The notes below the pieces were generated by a model. The model saw nothing but the letters and a program-made list of their open reading frames with translations, made no database searches and had not been told where the DNA came from. Positions 11,203 to 20,689 of a DNA stretch of 64,000 nt are shown here, piece after piece; within the stretch, counting starts at the first letter, position 1, and the number at the start of each line of letters is the position of its first letter. Source of the DNA: Capsaspora owczarzaki ATCC 30864 (Eukaryota; Opisthokonta; Filasterea). The stretch lies in assembly GCF_000151315.2 (NCBI RefSeq), contig NW_011887309.1, positions 1 to 64,000 of the forward strand. The letters are read 5' to 3'. The translations under genes were made by a program, and so were the position numbers.

Positions 11203-12324
11203 TCAGTACTTGGTATAACCACCATTGGCATCTATCACAGCTTGAATGCGGCGCGGCATCGATGAAATGAGATCGCGGCAGACCTCTGGCGTGAGCACTT
11301 CTTCGTAGACCGCTTGGAAGCGTTCCCACAACGCGGCCTTGCTCTTGATCTCCCTCTCCTGGTAGATCTTGTTCTTGACCATGTTCCACGCATTTTCGAT
11401 GGGGTTGAGGTCGGGAGAGTTCGCAGGCCAGTCCAGGACGGTGATCTGATTGGTTTCGAACCACTTCGCCACATCTTTTCTTTTGTGACAAGGGGCATTG
11501 TCATGCATGAAAATCATCTCGTTTTTGTTGTTCCACACGCGAATGCTTGCTAGCAACTCGCTCTCCAAAACTGAGAGGTAGGTGTCGCCGTTCATGACGT
11601 CGCCGACCTCGCAGAAAAGCGAAATTCCGAAACGAGAGATGGCGCCCCAAACATTGATATGGCCACCGCCGAACTTGACCGTGCCCTGCACGCATCGATC
11701 GGTCAACGTTTCGCCAACCAGACGCCATACACGACCACCGTTGTTGTTCCTGTAGAGATAGAGAGCAGTCTCGTCGGAGAAGACGACCCTCAGCCAGTCA
11801 TCGACGGTCCAATGCTGATGAGCGAGTGCAAAGGCCAAGCGTCGCTCTTTGTGTGTCTCTTTCAAGAGGGCTTTTTTGACCTTCGCTCCGTTGACAAGTC
11901 CTGCACCATGCAGCACCCTTCTTATCGTGCATGGAGAGACACGAACTTTGGACAATGTGCGCATAGTGGCGGCCACTTCGGGTGCGGTGTCGGACTCATC
12001 GAGGAGGATCTGTGCTACAATGTTGTTGCGGTGAAATGACTTGAGCTTGCTGGGGCGACCGGGGCGGGGGCTGTCGCTCGTCGTCGCCCTTCCCGAGAAA
12101 CGTTGGGTGATGCTGATCACTGTAGAACGTGGGAGGTGAAGCTGGGTGGCGATCTTGTTGTAGGAGAGGCCAGCATTTCGCAACGCGAGCACTTGACCGC
12201 GGACGACCTCCCTGGGCATCTTGTCCAGCACGGGCAGCGGTCTTTTTGGTGAAGTTGGACGCAGCCATACCGGGGGCTGTCTGGGAGCCACGCGGGACGT
12301 GGACTGACTGCGTGTGCGAGTCAT
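11203..12324 (-). CDS. Tc1 transposase, DD34E, single exon
   Basis: The protein of 373 residues is taken from the ATG at 12322-12324 (MTRTRSQS); the frame stays open upstream without another ATG. Residues about 30-85 form a helix-turn-helix (REVVRGQVLALRNAGLSYNK). A GRPSK hook follows, then a second DNA-binding part with CTIRRVLHGAGL. The catalytic domain shows VVFSDET (first D), FMHDNAPCH (second D) and NSPDLNPIEN (E). Exactly 34 residues separate the second D from the E. The C-terminus IQAVIDANGGYTKY is typical of the family. Length and motifs are complete, so the gene looks active. It cuts and pastes Tc1-A at TA sites. Confidence 0.9.
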   Translation of the reverse strand: MTRTRSQSTSRVAPRQPPVWLRPTSPKRPLPVLDKMPREVVRGQVLALRNAGLSYNKIATQLHLPRSTVISITQRFSGRATTSDSPRPGRPSKLKSFHRNNIVAQILLDESDTAPEVAATMRTLSKVRVSPCTIRRVLHGAGLVNGAKVKKALLKETHKERRLAFALAHQHWTVDDWLRVVFSDETALYLYRNNNGGRVWRLVGETLTDRCVQGTVKFGGGHINVWGAISRFGISLFCEVGDVMNGDTYLSVLESELLASIRVWNNKNEMIFMHDNAPCHKRKDVAKWFETNQITVLDWPANSPDLNPIENAWNMVKNKIYQEREIKSKAALWERFQAVYEEVLTPEVCRDLISSMPRRIQAVIDANGGYTKY

Positions 12325-12461
12325 GCGCACAAAAAGACTGAACCCAAACCAAAATTTGGGCGGCAAAAGTGAATTTTTTGAGTTTCCTTATATTTTTTAT
12401 TTTGCTCGCTGCTGCTCTGATATGACTCACAACCCCCGCTCCCGGTGTTCATCAGACGTTC

Positions 12462-12576
12462 GGTACACCGTACCATGAATGAACATTCCGCGGGCGAGAC
12501 GGAAAGCAACACAGGTCCCAGGGAGGGCGAAAAAGTGAAAAAAAGAGGGGGGGTCGAAATTTAATGATCGGGATAG
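12462..12576 (-). repeat. Right 115-bp inverted repeat of Tc1-A
   Basis: Mate of 10924-11038. TA at 12577-12578 follows it. Confidence 0.9.
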
Positions 12577-12627
12577 TACATTGAATGACATGGGATGCAC
12601 ATAGAATTGAACACAAAACACGGAAAA

Positions 12628-15192
12628 TTACAGTGGTAGCGTGTTGCTTCGAGAAAGGTTTGTCAGGTCGCTGAGCGCCGGCCTTGACGATGCAGGTTGG
12701 AGGTCTACACGCGCCAATTTGACATTATGTCCATCTTGCTTCGTAGTACTACGCGTTGGCATGCGATAGCGTCGGATTTCTTGGAGTTCGGTGGAGCTCA
12801 GCTGATAATCGACTTGAACAACATCGCTCGAGTCTGATGTGACCGTGGTGAAGACGGGCGCGACGTTTTCATCGTCATCTTCCTGGCGACGCTTGCGGGC
12901 GGCTTGAGGTTGACGCTGGACATCGCTGGGGTCCTCCTGGTTGTCGTTGTGGCCGATGGCAGCGGAAGCCATTTCGGACGACGCTTGATTCTCGTCGTCA
13001 TCGTCGTCAGACTCGCTTTCCTCCTCGCTGGCTGATTGATCCAAGTCGACAGTGTCGTTCGCCATCGATTGCGAAGCGAGAATGGGCCTAGGCCTGCTGA
13101 CGCGCCGAGGAACGAGAGGTGTGGAAGCGGTCGCCGCTGGCTCAAGACTTAGAAGAGTGGGTCGCTTGAGACGGTTCTTGAAAAATGTCGCGCGGTCACG
13201 TACGAGCTTGGTATGCTGCAGGCGAGCAGCAGCTAGCTTGTTTCGGGTCTCCGCGGCAGTTGCCGATTCGATGTCCTGCTCGACCTCTTCTCCCAGAGCA
13301 GCCAGCTGAGTCTCCAGAGCAAGAATTGTCTCCGCAAGTGTCAAGATGCGTGAGTCAAGGTCTTTTAGCGTGCGGAGGAAGATGGGCCGTTGCCGATTGT
13401 ACTCTTCTTTCAGAGGTTCGAGCTGCTTCCTCTTCTCTTGCAACTCCTGCCGCTTAAGCTGGGCATCCCTATTCTCCGGCGTAAGCGGGGATCGAGCGGT
13501 CGAGTTCATAGAAACGCGCATGGAGCTGTTGCCAATGCTCCTGGACCGCAGGGGCCTGGGTGGGGCCCGAAGGACTTCTTGCACCGAAAGTTCGACCTCG
13601 AGATTTCGATGCAAATCAGCTACCGCTGCATCGTGCACCCTCTTTTGCTGTAGAGCTCTCGGAGTGCAACCAATGGTTACCAGGGCGGCATCGGCAATCT
13701 GACGGACACGGTACAACGCCGAATACCGAGCATCCGGGGTCGGGGGTGGCTCGGGAATGTGCAGCGAGGGGGTCGTAGACACGGCAACGTCAGCGACGGA
13801 AGGCAACGCTAGGGTCTTGTGCTTTTCCGTGTCCAGCGGATAGATACCAGTTTGGCGAAACCCAGATCGGATCAAGTTGGATCGGTCGTCAATTTCGTTC
13901 CACGCCCGAATGGCCCCGTGAAGCTTGATGTTCACGTCGATGAGTGGCGAGTCTTCATCCAAAATCGACTGCACGTGAGTCTCGAGCAAGTTCTTGTACC
14001 AGGCAAAGACGGTGACGTCGAGCGGCTGCAAGTGAGTCGACGTGTGCGATGGAAGGATCGCAACCAGGATGTTGTTGCTCACCGCGAGGTCAATCAACCC
14101 GACAGTGAACTTGTGACACGAGCTGCCATCCATCACCAATAGAACGGGGGTGGTGGTAGCTCGCTCCTTGACGACCTCGACGAAATCTCGAAACCACTTG
14201 TCGAAGATTTCCTCGTTGATGAAGCCGGACTCGGACTGGTGAATCAACTCCTCGTCCAGGCCCTCGGTGCACCTGTGAGGTAGAGTGGGCCGTGGATGCG
14301 CGACAATGAAGTGGGGCGCAACAGGAGCGGTGCCATCAGCACAAACAGTAAACAGACCAGTAACATGCGGTCCCATCGTAATGGTTCGGCCAGATCGCCG
14401 ACTGACACGCTTGACACCAACAGCAGCCAGGGCACGCTTCTTTTTACGACCCACAGAGCAATCCGACTCGTCCATGTTGAAAATATTGGCCGGCGTAGCG
14501 AAAAGAGTCGGGTAAAGATTGCTGTACTCCGCCAGTAGCGCGAACAAACTGCCGAGCTTCTTTTCACTCAAAGCAGCCACTCGAAGTGTTTCCAACACGC
14601 TGCTACTGCGCCAGCCAATCTGTGAGCTGTGACGGGCGACAAAATCATTGACCCACTTGTCGGAAACTTTGTCGTGCTCAAATTGACGTCTTTCCACGCC
14701 GTCCGGCCTCGGCACCTTCGAGGCTGCAAGCACATATCGAGTGAATTCCGTTTTGCTCAGAGAGACAGCTCCTAAGCAGCACCGCTTGACAAACTCGACG
14801 AGCTCTTGCTCCTCGGGGACGGTGAACACGTAGCCTTGTCCCTGGATGGGATCCTCGCGCAGAACGTCAGCCAACTCATCTAAGGTCATTCCAGGAATGT
14901 CAGAAGCGAGGTTGGCGTGGGCCTTGATGCAGCGGGCGATCATGGACTGCGATCGACCCAGCGCATGGGCGATTTGGCGGGTCGTCCAGATTCGCTCGGC
15001 GGAGGCTCCCGGAGCTCCGCCGACATCCGTAGTGGATAGGAACGGGTCAAAATAGTATAGTTTGAGGGCGGTGGCCTTCGTCAGGAGCCTCTGGCGGAAG
15101 GGAGACGCGGTCGCAATCTGGGCGAGGCCGACCTCAAGTTGCTCCTGCGCCCGTCTGACCATGTCTTCCTTGTAGCTGGAATGAGTGTTCAT
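12628..15192 (-). CDS. Pogo/Jerky-type DDE transposase with long C-terminal extension
   Basis: One open frame of about 854 residues runs from the ATG at 15190-15192 (MNTHSSYKEDMVRR). Residues about 60-110 form an HTH (TRQIAHALGRSQSMIARCIK), and a CENP-B-like DNA-binding segment follows (WVNDFVARHSSQIGWRSSS). The DDE_1 catalytic core shows NIFNMDESD, VLLVMDGSSCHK and THLQPLDVTVFAWYK, with 36 residues between the second and third aspartates. About 350 residues after the core hold a coiled coil, an RRVSRPRP basic stretch, acidic runs near 12960-13050 and a Ser/Asn-rich tail. This extension is long for the family. The stop at 12628 lies just outside the inserted Tc1-A. All motifs are present, so the gene looks intact. 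Confidence 0.88.
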   Translation of the reverse strand: MNTHSSYKEDMVRRAQEQLEVGLAQIATASPFRQRLLTKATALKLYYFDPFLSTTDVGGAPGASAERIWTTRQIAHALGRSQSMIARCIKAHANLASDIPGMTLDELADVLREDPIQGQGYVFTVPEEQELVEFVKRCCLGAVSLSKTEFTRYVLAASKVPRPDGVERRQFEHDKVSDKWVNDFVARHSSQIGWRSSSVLETLRVAALSEKKLGSLFALLAEYSNLYPTLFATPANIFNMDESDCSVGRKKKRALAAVGVKRVSRRSGRTITMGPHVTGLFTVCADGTAPVAPHFIVAHPRPTLPHRCTEGLDEELIHQSESGFINEEIFDKWFRDFVEVVKERATTTPVLLVMDGSSCHKFTVGLIDLAVSNNILVAILPSHTSTHLQPLDVTVFAWYKNLLETHVQSILDEDSPLIDVNIKLHGAIRAWNEIDDRSNLIRSGFRQTGIYPLDTEKHKTLALPSVADVAVSTTPSLHIPEPPPTPDARYSALYRVRQIADAALVTIGCTPRALQQKRVHDAAVADLHRNLEVELSVQEVLRAPPRPLRSRSIGNSSMRVSMNSTARSPLTPENRDAQLKRQELQEKRKQLEPLKEEYNRQRPIFLRTLKDLDSRILTLAETILALETQLAALGEEVEQDIESATAAETRNKLAAARLQHTKLVRDRATFFKNRLKRPTLLSLEPAATASTPLVPRRVSRPRPILASQSMANDTVDLDQSASEEESESDDDDDENQASSEMASAAIGHNDNQEDPSDVQRQPQAARKRRQEDDDENVAPVFTTVTSDSSDVVQVDYQLSSTELQEIRRYRMPTRSTTKQDGHNVKLARVDLQPASSRPALSDLTNLSRSNTLPL

Positions 15193-15280
15193 TGATATTC
15201 GAAGACGGCGGCGGGGTGGGAGGAATACAAGCCGAGATAATCGGGTTTGAGTCTTTTTAGGGTGGGGGCGCAATGGTTTT

Positions 15281-15309
15281 TGGACTGAGTCTTTTTAGGG
15301 AGGCCCTCT
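15281..15309 (-). repeat. Right terminal inverted repeat of the pogo-type element
   Basis: Mate of 10517-10545, 29 of 29 bases. TA at 15310-15311 follows and is also part of the old Tc1 end. Confidence 0.88.
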
Positions 15310-15908
15310 CTATCCCCCGAAAAAGTTCGTGAAGAATGGTAGTTCACTATGTTCCGGCACCCATGCCCCGCCCTATCCCCCTACAGTAGTTGTCATAGCA
15401 TGTGCACATACTAAATCCACTGTCATTTGGAAGATTGAGCTCCGTACGAGAAGGAGGGAGGCGGGAAAGAAGAAGTTTTGGCAATTTTGTTTCACGAAAA
15501 ATTTGCCACTTTTCAATCAATTCATGCTTTCCACCACCAAAATCATGTCATTCCACTCCACCCTCTACCTGCACATTGCACAAGTGCTTAGGATCACTTC
15601 CAAAACCCAACAAGGCGAGTTTGGTGCCGTTGATGGAGGGAAGGCCGGGCCCTGGGATCATGTGTGTTAACGTGAATGCTCGATGAGAGTCCAGCGTCCC
15701 TCGGCCCGCCATCGCCGCCCAGATTGGTCTGAAGTACCGAAGAATGTTCAGGTACACTCGTGTGTGCAAGGCGGGCGGCAGGTTTGCAACTAAGCCGAGC
15801 TTTGGCTGAAAACTCGAGGTTACTGCCCAATTTTGCCCCCTTTTTCCAGCTCAATTTCAGTCCGGAGAGTCCCCCATTGCCTCTGAGATCGCCGCTTTTA
15901 CCCTCAAA

Positions 15909-16660
15909 ATGACGACAATGATGTCATCTACAGCTTATGCTCAAAAGGAACTGGGTAGGCGGGGGTTCAAGTACCGAGTCAAGTACGAAAAGTCGCGGTC
16001 GCCGAAAATGCGAGCAAAACAAGATTTTTGCTTCGCCAAACGGCATTTGCATTATGCCGCCAAGCAGTGGCTCAACGTCATTTCCTCAGGCGAAACTGCT
16101 GTCCGGGTATAGCAACGCATGTGTTCAAACATGTGCGCATGAAACCGGGCAGCTGCTCGACCACAGGGTCGTCCAGCCGCAAGTGAAGTGTGGAAGGGTG
16201 GCAAATTGACGATTGTCCAAAAATTTCTCGTTTCGCCGTGTCCCACTTTCGTGAGGTCGGAGACCGCATGAACTCGCTCCCCTATCTGTCCTTTCTCAAT
16301 GATGAGTTGAAGTACACCCGTTGCACATCACCAGAGGGTAAAAACTTCGTATCCCATCAAACCAATGCGCCCTGGCACAAGAAAGAGGTTGTGACCAGGT
16401 GGTTGAAAAACCCCAAAGTCGACGTGCCCGACTAGCCTCCCAACTCCCCCGACCTGTATCATATCGCAAACTCATGTACCATGGTCAGGAAAGAAAACTA
16501 CCAAGGTGCAGAGACGACGGACCAAGTCGTGGTTCGAGAGTGCTTCCGAAACGTGAGCGACAAAGTGCTCAGTCCAACACATTACATCCGCCTCATCAGC
16601 TCTATCTCCGAGAGCATCCATGCATTTTATGATGTGAGTCATGGTTATGTTTGTTATTAA
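15909..16660 (+). pseudogene. Degenerate Tc1 transposase of the old Tc1-B element
   Basis: Tc1 landmarks appear in order on the plus strand but in different frames. They are AKRHLHYAAKQWLNVISSGETAVRV (15.9-16.1 kb, matching the region of the first catalytic D), then DRMNSLPYLSFLNDELK, QTNAPWHKKEVVTRWL, NSPDLYHIA.. and SISESIHAFYDVSHGY. Frames shift between these blocks. The first aspartate reads as G (SGET for SDET), and the HDNAPCH block reads HQTNAPWH. The N-terminal DNA-binding half is barely recognisable. The gene is dead, which agrees with the diverged inner repeats of this element. Confidence 0.75.
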
Positions 16661-17354
16661 AGTGGTTTGGTTGGATTGAAATGGGTGGAACGGGCGGTTA
16701 TACCGCAAATTTTGAAAAAATACAGAAATTTTCAGATTTGTTTCTTCACAAAAATCGCAGTTTTTCTCGCCTCCTCCCTCACATGCACCTTGGAGGAGGC
16801 AAATTTTCGATAAAATAGTGTCAGCCACACAGCACCCATCTATTAACAAAGGAGCGGGCTCACGTGGAGGAGGGGAACATGGTGGAATGCCATTCTTCAC
16901 GAACTTTTTCGGGGGATAGTACTAGTACTTTCGGGCGAGTTCCCTCCGAGCATTTGTTTCCAGTCTCTCAATCTCGTCTTGGGTGGTGAGACGAAGAGAC
17001 TCATGATGCTTTACTTGCAGTCCAAGGACTGCCGGACGCAGTTTGCCGCTAGTCTGCAATCACATTTTGCCAACAACCGTGAGTAAAGATCGAAACCACA
17101 AAAGGGCGGTAGGGTTTGGCAACTTACCTTCTCGACGACTTGAGCATGCATGTAACAGTCAATAGCCGGCTCAATGTGAGTCGCGAGTGAACATTCAGCA
17201 TTGTTGATCTTTGTCATGCACTTCATGTCTTTTCTCCAATCGCTCAGTGTCAATCGCAGTTGGAGATCCTCGCATCCCGCACCAAACTTGACGCCAGGTA
17301 GCAGCCGACTCAGTGGTACGTCCATGTGAGCCGGCAGCTGTGGTGCACCGGTCT

Positions 17355-17490
17355 GGTCTGATGCGTCAAGCTGTTTTGAAGCGTCAAGCTGCTTCGAAAC
17401 ACCAAGCGTTGAAGCGTCTGCCTGTTTTGAAGCACCAAGCTTCGTTGCAACGCCAAGCTTTGAACTGTCAAGCTGCTTCGAAGCGTCAGC
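17355..17490 (-). repeat. Short tandem repeat encoding ASKQLD-type units
   Basis: About six degenerate units of roughly 21 bp (AAGCTGCTTCGAAGCGTC-like) lie within copy B. Read on the minus strand they give Ala-Ser-Lys-Gln-Leu-Asp-type units. The whole copy at 20.7-24.2 kb has no matching repeat. Confidence 0.6.
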
Positions 17491-18360
17491 ATGATCCAGC
17501 AGTGCTTTGGCGACAAGTACAATCAATCGCAAGCTGAAAAGGATGCCCACAGTATGCTCCCACGCAACTGCAGTATGATAACAATACGAGAAGTGACGGT
17601 CCAGCCAGCGCTGAAGTCCATCGACAAGGACGTAGGCGCAGCGCACAGTTTGTTCGAGCGAGTCACATGTCGGTGAGACGTCACCCGAACGCAGATCTGC
17701 AAACACTCAACGAGCGCGTCAACTTGTCGTTTCTCAGGTCACAAAAGCATTTCCAGAAATCCTCACCAAGTTTTATCTTGTCGTGCAAATTGAACTGCAA
17801 CGACCCTCTGCTGTCCTTCTCGCACGCTGTCGTTTGTCATCAATAAGACGGAAGGAGTCAACACAACAATCAGTCAAATCCAGCATCTTGAAGTGTGACA
17901 ACCAGCCAACTGACCGACGAAAGCACATCCTATGTTAATCCAAGAGCGAGTTCGGGCATCCAGACTTGAAGGATTGATCGAGAACGCGTCGAACGCACAG
18001 AAGTGCACGAGTTCGATAAACGTGCGGGCATTCAGACAGAGTTTAGCCGCCGCGCCACTTGCCAACACACCGAGAACCTTCTCAATGTGGCATGGTATGC
18101 CACCGGAAGGATGCAACTGGCTCTCGAGGTTTGCATCCACGCGCTGGGATTCAGGCACCTCCTCCTCATCCACGTTGTATTTGCTTGAAGCAGAGGTTTG
18201 AGAGTGGAGCGACTCAATCAGGCCAGTGGTGAGGTCGTCGGACAAAGTGCCAGCGTAAAGCACAACGAGCCGCGCTGCAGGGCGCTGACAGTGTGCTGTC
18301 CCACCGCCTGCCAGCCGTCTACTTGTTAGTGAACCGAAATGGCTAGCAACATGTCTTTCG

Positions 18361-18550
18361 TGGTGTATAGGTGGGGAATGCCTGATCCTTCCATTGTCAG
18401 CCCGGCTGATCATCTGTTCGAGTTCCTCTGTGAGCTCTTGAGCACTCTCCCCGCATGCCTTCACTGGTGTGCGTTATGACGACATTCAACTGTCTCATAT
18501 CCTACGTTCTTTTTTCTTTGTTATTCTTAATAACGCTTTAGACGGTAAAA
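18361..18550. repeat. Segmental duplicate, copy 1
   Basis: This segment inside copy B is about 90 percent identical by eye to 20245-20425, in the same orientation. It begins TATAGGTGGGGAATGCCTGA and extends past TCATATCCTACGTTC. A purine-rich tract follows copy 1 and an AAC microsatellite follows copy 2. Confidence 0.8.
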
Positions 18551-20244
18551 AAAAAAAAAAAAGGGCGCTGAACGGCAGCCTTGAGTGACGCGAGAGTCTT
18601 GTCCAGCAGCTGACGTTGACGTTGAGCGTTGAGCCAAGCAACTGTTGAATTCCGTCAACAGCGATGGCAAGCCACGGCAGCTGATCATGACTCGTGGGCT
18701 GCTGACTGTCGTTACGAGCCGAGGACTCAAACTCTTGGATGAACTGGAGCGTAGCAGCGACCTGGAAGCTGCCAGTTTGTTCAAAGTTGTCCTGAAAAAA
18801 CCTCGGGGGAATTTCAAAGTAGGCAGCCAGCAGGCGAGTCGACAGAGCGTGCTCCGGATTGGCTTGCTTGAGAACTGTCCAGTCGTTTGCAGAGTCGAAA
18901 CCGGAAGGACCGTCGAAAGAGACGGATAAGCACAACGGATCGTTTTCTCTGTAACGATGAGCTTCCGGGGCAATTTGATGCACAAACGCGTCGCACAGAC
19001 ACGAGTTCCCTGTACCAGGGATTGTGGCAGCAAGAAACGACCGATGCTCAAGTGGATCGGTGTCGTTTGCAAGTGTCTTTTTCATACGTTTCTTCAGCAG
19101 CGCCTCGATGGAGGAGGAGGTTTCCGTCAGTCGTGTGTAGCTGTCCTGCAGAGCAACACCATTAGACAAACTTCACAATTCGGTCATCTAGCTCGACTAG
19201 AAACGTACGGTTTTTGGTTGCTTTCGCTCCAATGTGATCAGGCCACGGAGCGAATCGCGGATCATGGCTGGCGTGCTTTTCAGCTCTCCTGAAGTTCCAG
19301 CATGCGTTCATGAGCGCGCACACATTAGTCGAAACAGCTCGCACCAATCTCGTCAAACGGCGCTTACGGAATGGCGCTTGAAGAAGTGACTGCTGTTGTT
19401 CCTCGGCTGTGAGGTGAGCAGGGACCTGTGGACAAAACATGCAATTGTCAGTCTGAGGAGCAAACCACCAATCCATCTCAGAAACCAAGCATCTTTGAGC
19501 ACTGACTTGCACTGGCGCAGCCTGGCTGCTGTTGGTTGCTAGACCAGCACCCTGCCTGAACACACATCGTCAGCTTCAACCTTCAACAGAAACTGCACAT
19601 TTCCCACTCACTGTGTCGTCAATCGTTATTGTGAAAGTTGACGCCCGCTTTGCACGCGCCAAAGCTGAGCTCGATTTTCGAGCGCTTGGGAAGACTCTGC
19701 CGCGTGTTTGCCCAAACATGTCGTCCTACCAAGACATCGGTGAAGGTTAAAACTCCAGAGTTTCAAAAAAGACGGGAAAAAGGTGGGTTGGGCGGAATGG
19801 AAAGGCCATGCCATGTTTGGCGGCTCTAGAATAAAGCCTTTAATGTGTTGCACGGGGAAGGAAATTGACTGGGCGGATGGGTGCGTGAGTCGGTGGGTGA
19901 AGAGTATTCGAGAAGAAACCAAACACCAAAACGGCGCGCAAAACTGCCAAGACACAGGCAACGTTTGTCCACTTACGGCTTCCAGTGTTGACTGTTTCGG
20001 CGGCCTCACTTCACTTGCATCTGAAAGTGCTTCAGATGCGCGACGTGCATTCGCCTTCCGACTTGTGGCCGGTGGAAACGGAGCCGTTTGCGGGTTGCGC
20101 TTGAACGACATTGAAAAACAACGGAAATCGACTGACACTTTCAGGATGATGGCATCGTTTAAGAGCTCCATTCGCATATGGCTGGCGCGTTGATACCTCA
20201 TCAACTCGATAGCAGAGGTGGGTTACGGAAACGAATGGGTACGA

Positions 20245-20425
20245 GTATAGGTGGGGAATGCCTGATCCTTTCCATTGTCAGTTCGGGTGATCATCTGTTC
20301 GAGCTGCTTTGCGAGCTTTTGAGCACTCTACCCGCATGCCTTCGTTGGCGTGCATTTTGACGACATTCAACTGTCTCATATCCTACGTTCCTTTTTCTTT
20401 GTTATTTCTAAAAACGCTTTAAACA
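20245..20425. repeat. Segmental duplicate, copy 2
   Basis: Partner of 18361-18550. It lies in the spacer between the two NTPase-nuclease copies, next to the AAC microsatellite. It is a fragment of the family, not a gene on its own. Confidence 0.8.
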
Positions 20426-20435
20426 GATAACAAAG

Positions 20436-20637
<202 letters not shown>

Positions 20638-20689
20638 GGTTACACAAAAGCTGAAGAGATGCGAAGGATCAGACCTCCTGCTGATGACT

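Larger units (their letters stand above)
10924..12576. mobile_element. Young Tc1 element (Tc1-A), 1653 bp, inside the pogo-type element
   Basis: Long inverted repeats of 115 bp (10924-11038 and 12462-12576) begin CTATCCCGATCATTAAATTT. They differ at about one base. TA flanks both ends (10922-10923 and 12577-12578). The element contains one full-length DD34E transposase on the minus strand. Near-identical repeats and an open transposase point to recent insertion, later than the arrival of its pogo host. The terminal CTATCC matches the start of the older Tc1-B, so the two are likely related families. Confidence 0.9.
10517..15309. mobile_element. Pogo/Jerky-type DNA transposon, about 4.8 kb, apparently intact
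   Basis: Perfect 29-bp inverted repeats begin GAGAGGGCCTCCCTAAAAAG (10517-10545, and 15281-15309 in reverse). TA lies directly outside both (10515-10516 and 15310-15311). Extra copies of CTGAGTCTTTTTAGGGAG lie inside the ends at 10676-10693 and, with small changes, 15247-15263; they are candidate transposase-binding repeats. The element encodes a long uninterrupted DDE transposase on the minus strand. A Tc1 element (10924-12576) has inserted beyond that gene's stop codon, leaving the coding region untouched. Confidence 0.88.
10514..16919. mobile_element. Old Tc1/mariner element (Tc1-B), split by a pogo-type element
   Basis: The right end reads inward CTATCCCCCGAAAAAGTTCG and lies next to TA at 16920-16921. 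The left end is CTA at 10514-10516, after TA at 10512-10513. It then continues at 15310 with TATCCCCCGAAAAAG, because a pogo-type element sits in the TA of the terminal CTATCC. Without the insert the element is about 1.61 kb, close to the 1.65 kb of the younger Tc1 nearby. The first 30 bases of the two ends are identical; further inward they diverge. Its transposase gene is degenerate. Confidence 0.8.
16922..20111 (-). pseudogene. Decayed paralogue of the CRN-RHS-like NTPase-nuclease gene (copy B)
   Basis: This copy runs parallel to the gene at 20690-24233. It has an N-terminal part near 20111-19979, a P-loop NTPase-like region near 19145-18600, a region with ELTEELEQM matching LLEELEQN of the other copy near 18464-17930, and a nuclease-like C-terminus (17706-16922) with GLQVKHHES. 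A tandem repeat of ASKQLDASKLG-like units sits at about 17355-17490 where the other copy has a linker. It looks broken, probably in a few places, and is treated here as a fossil of the family. The C-terminal end lies directly beside the right TA of the old Tc1 element. Confidence 0.5.
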
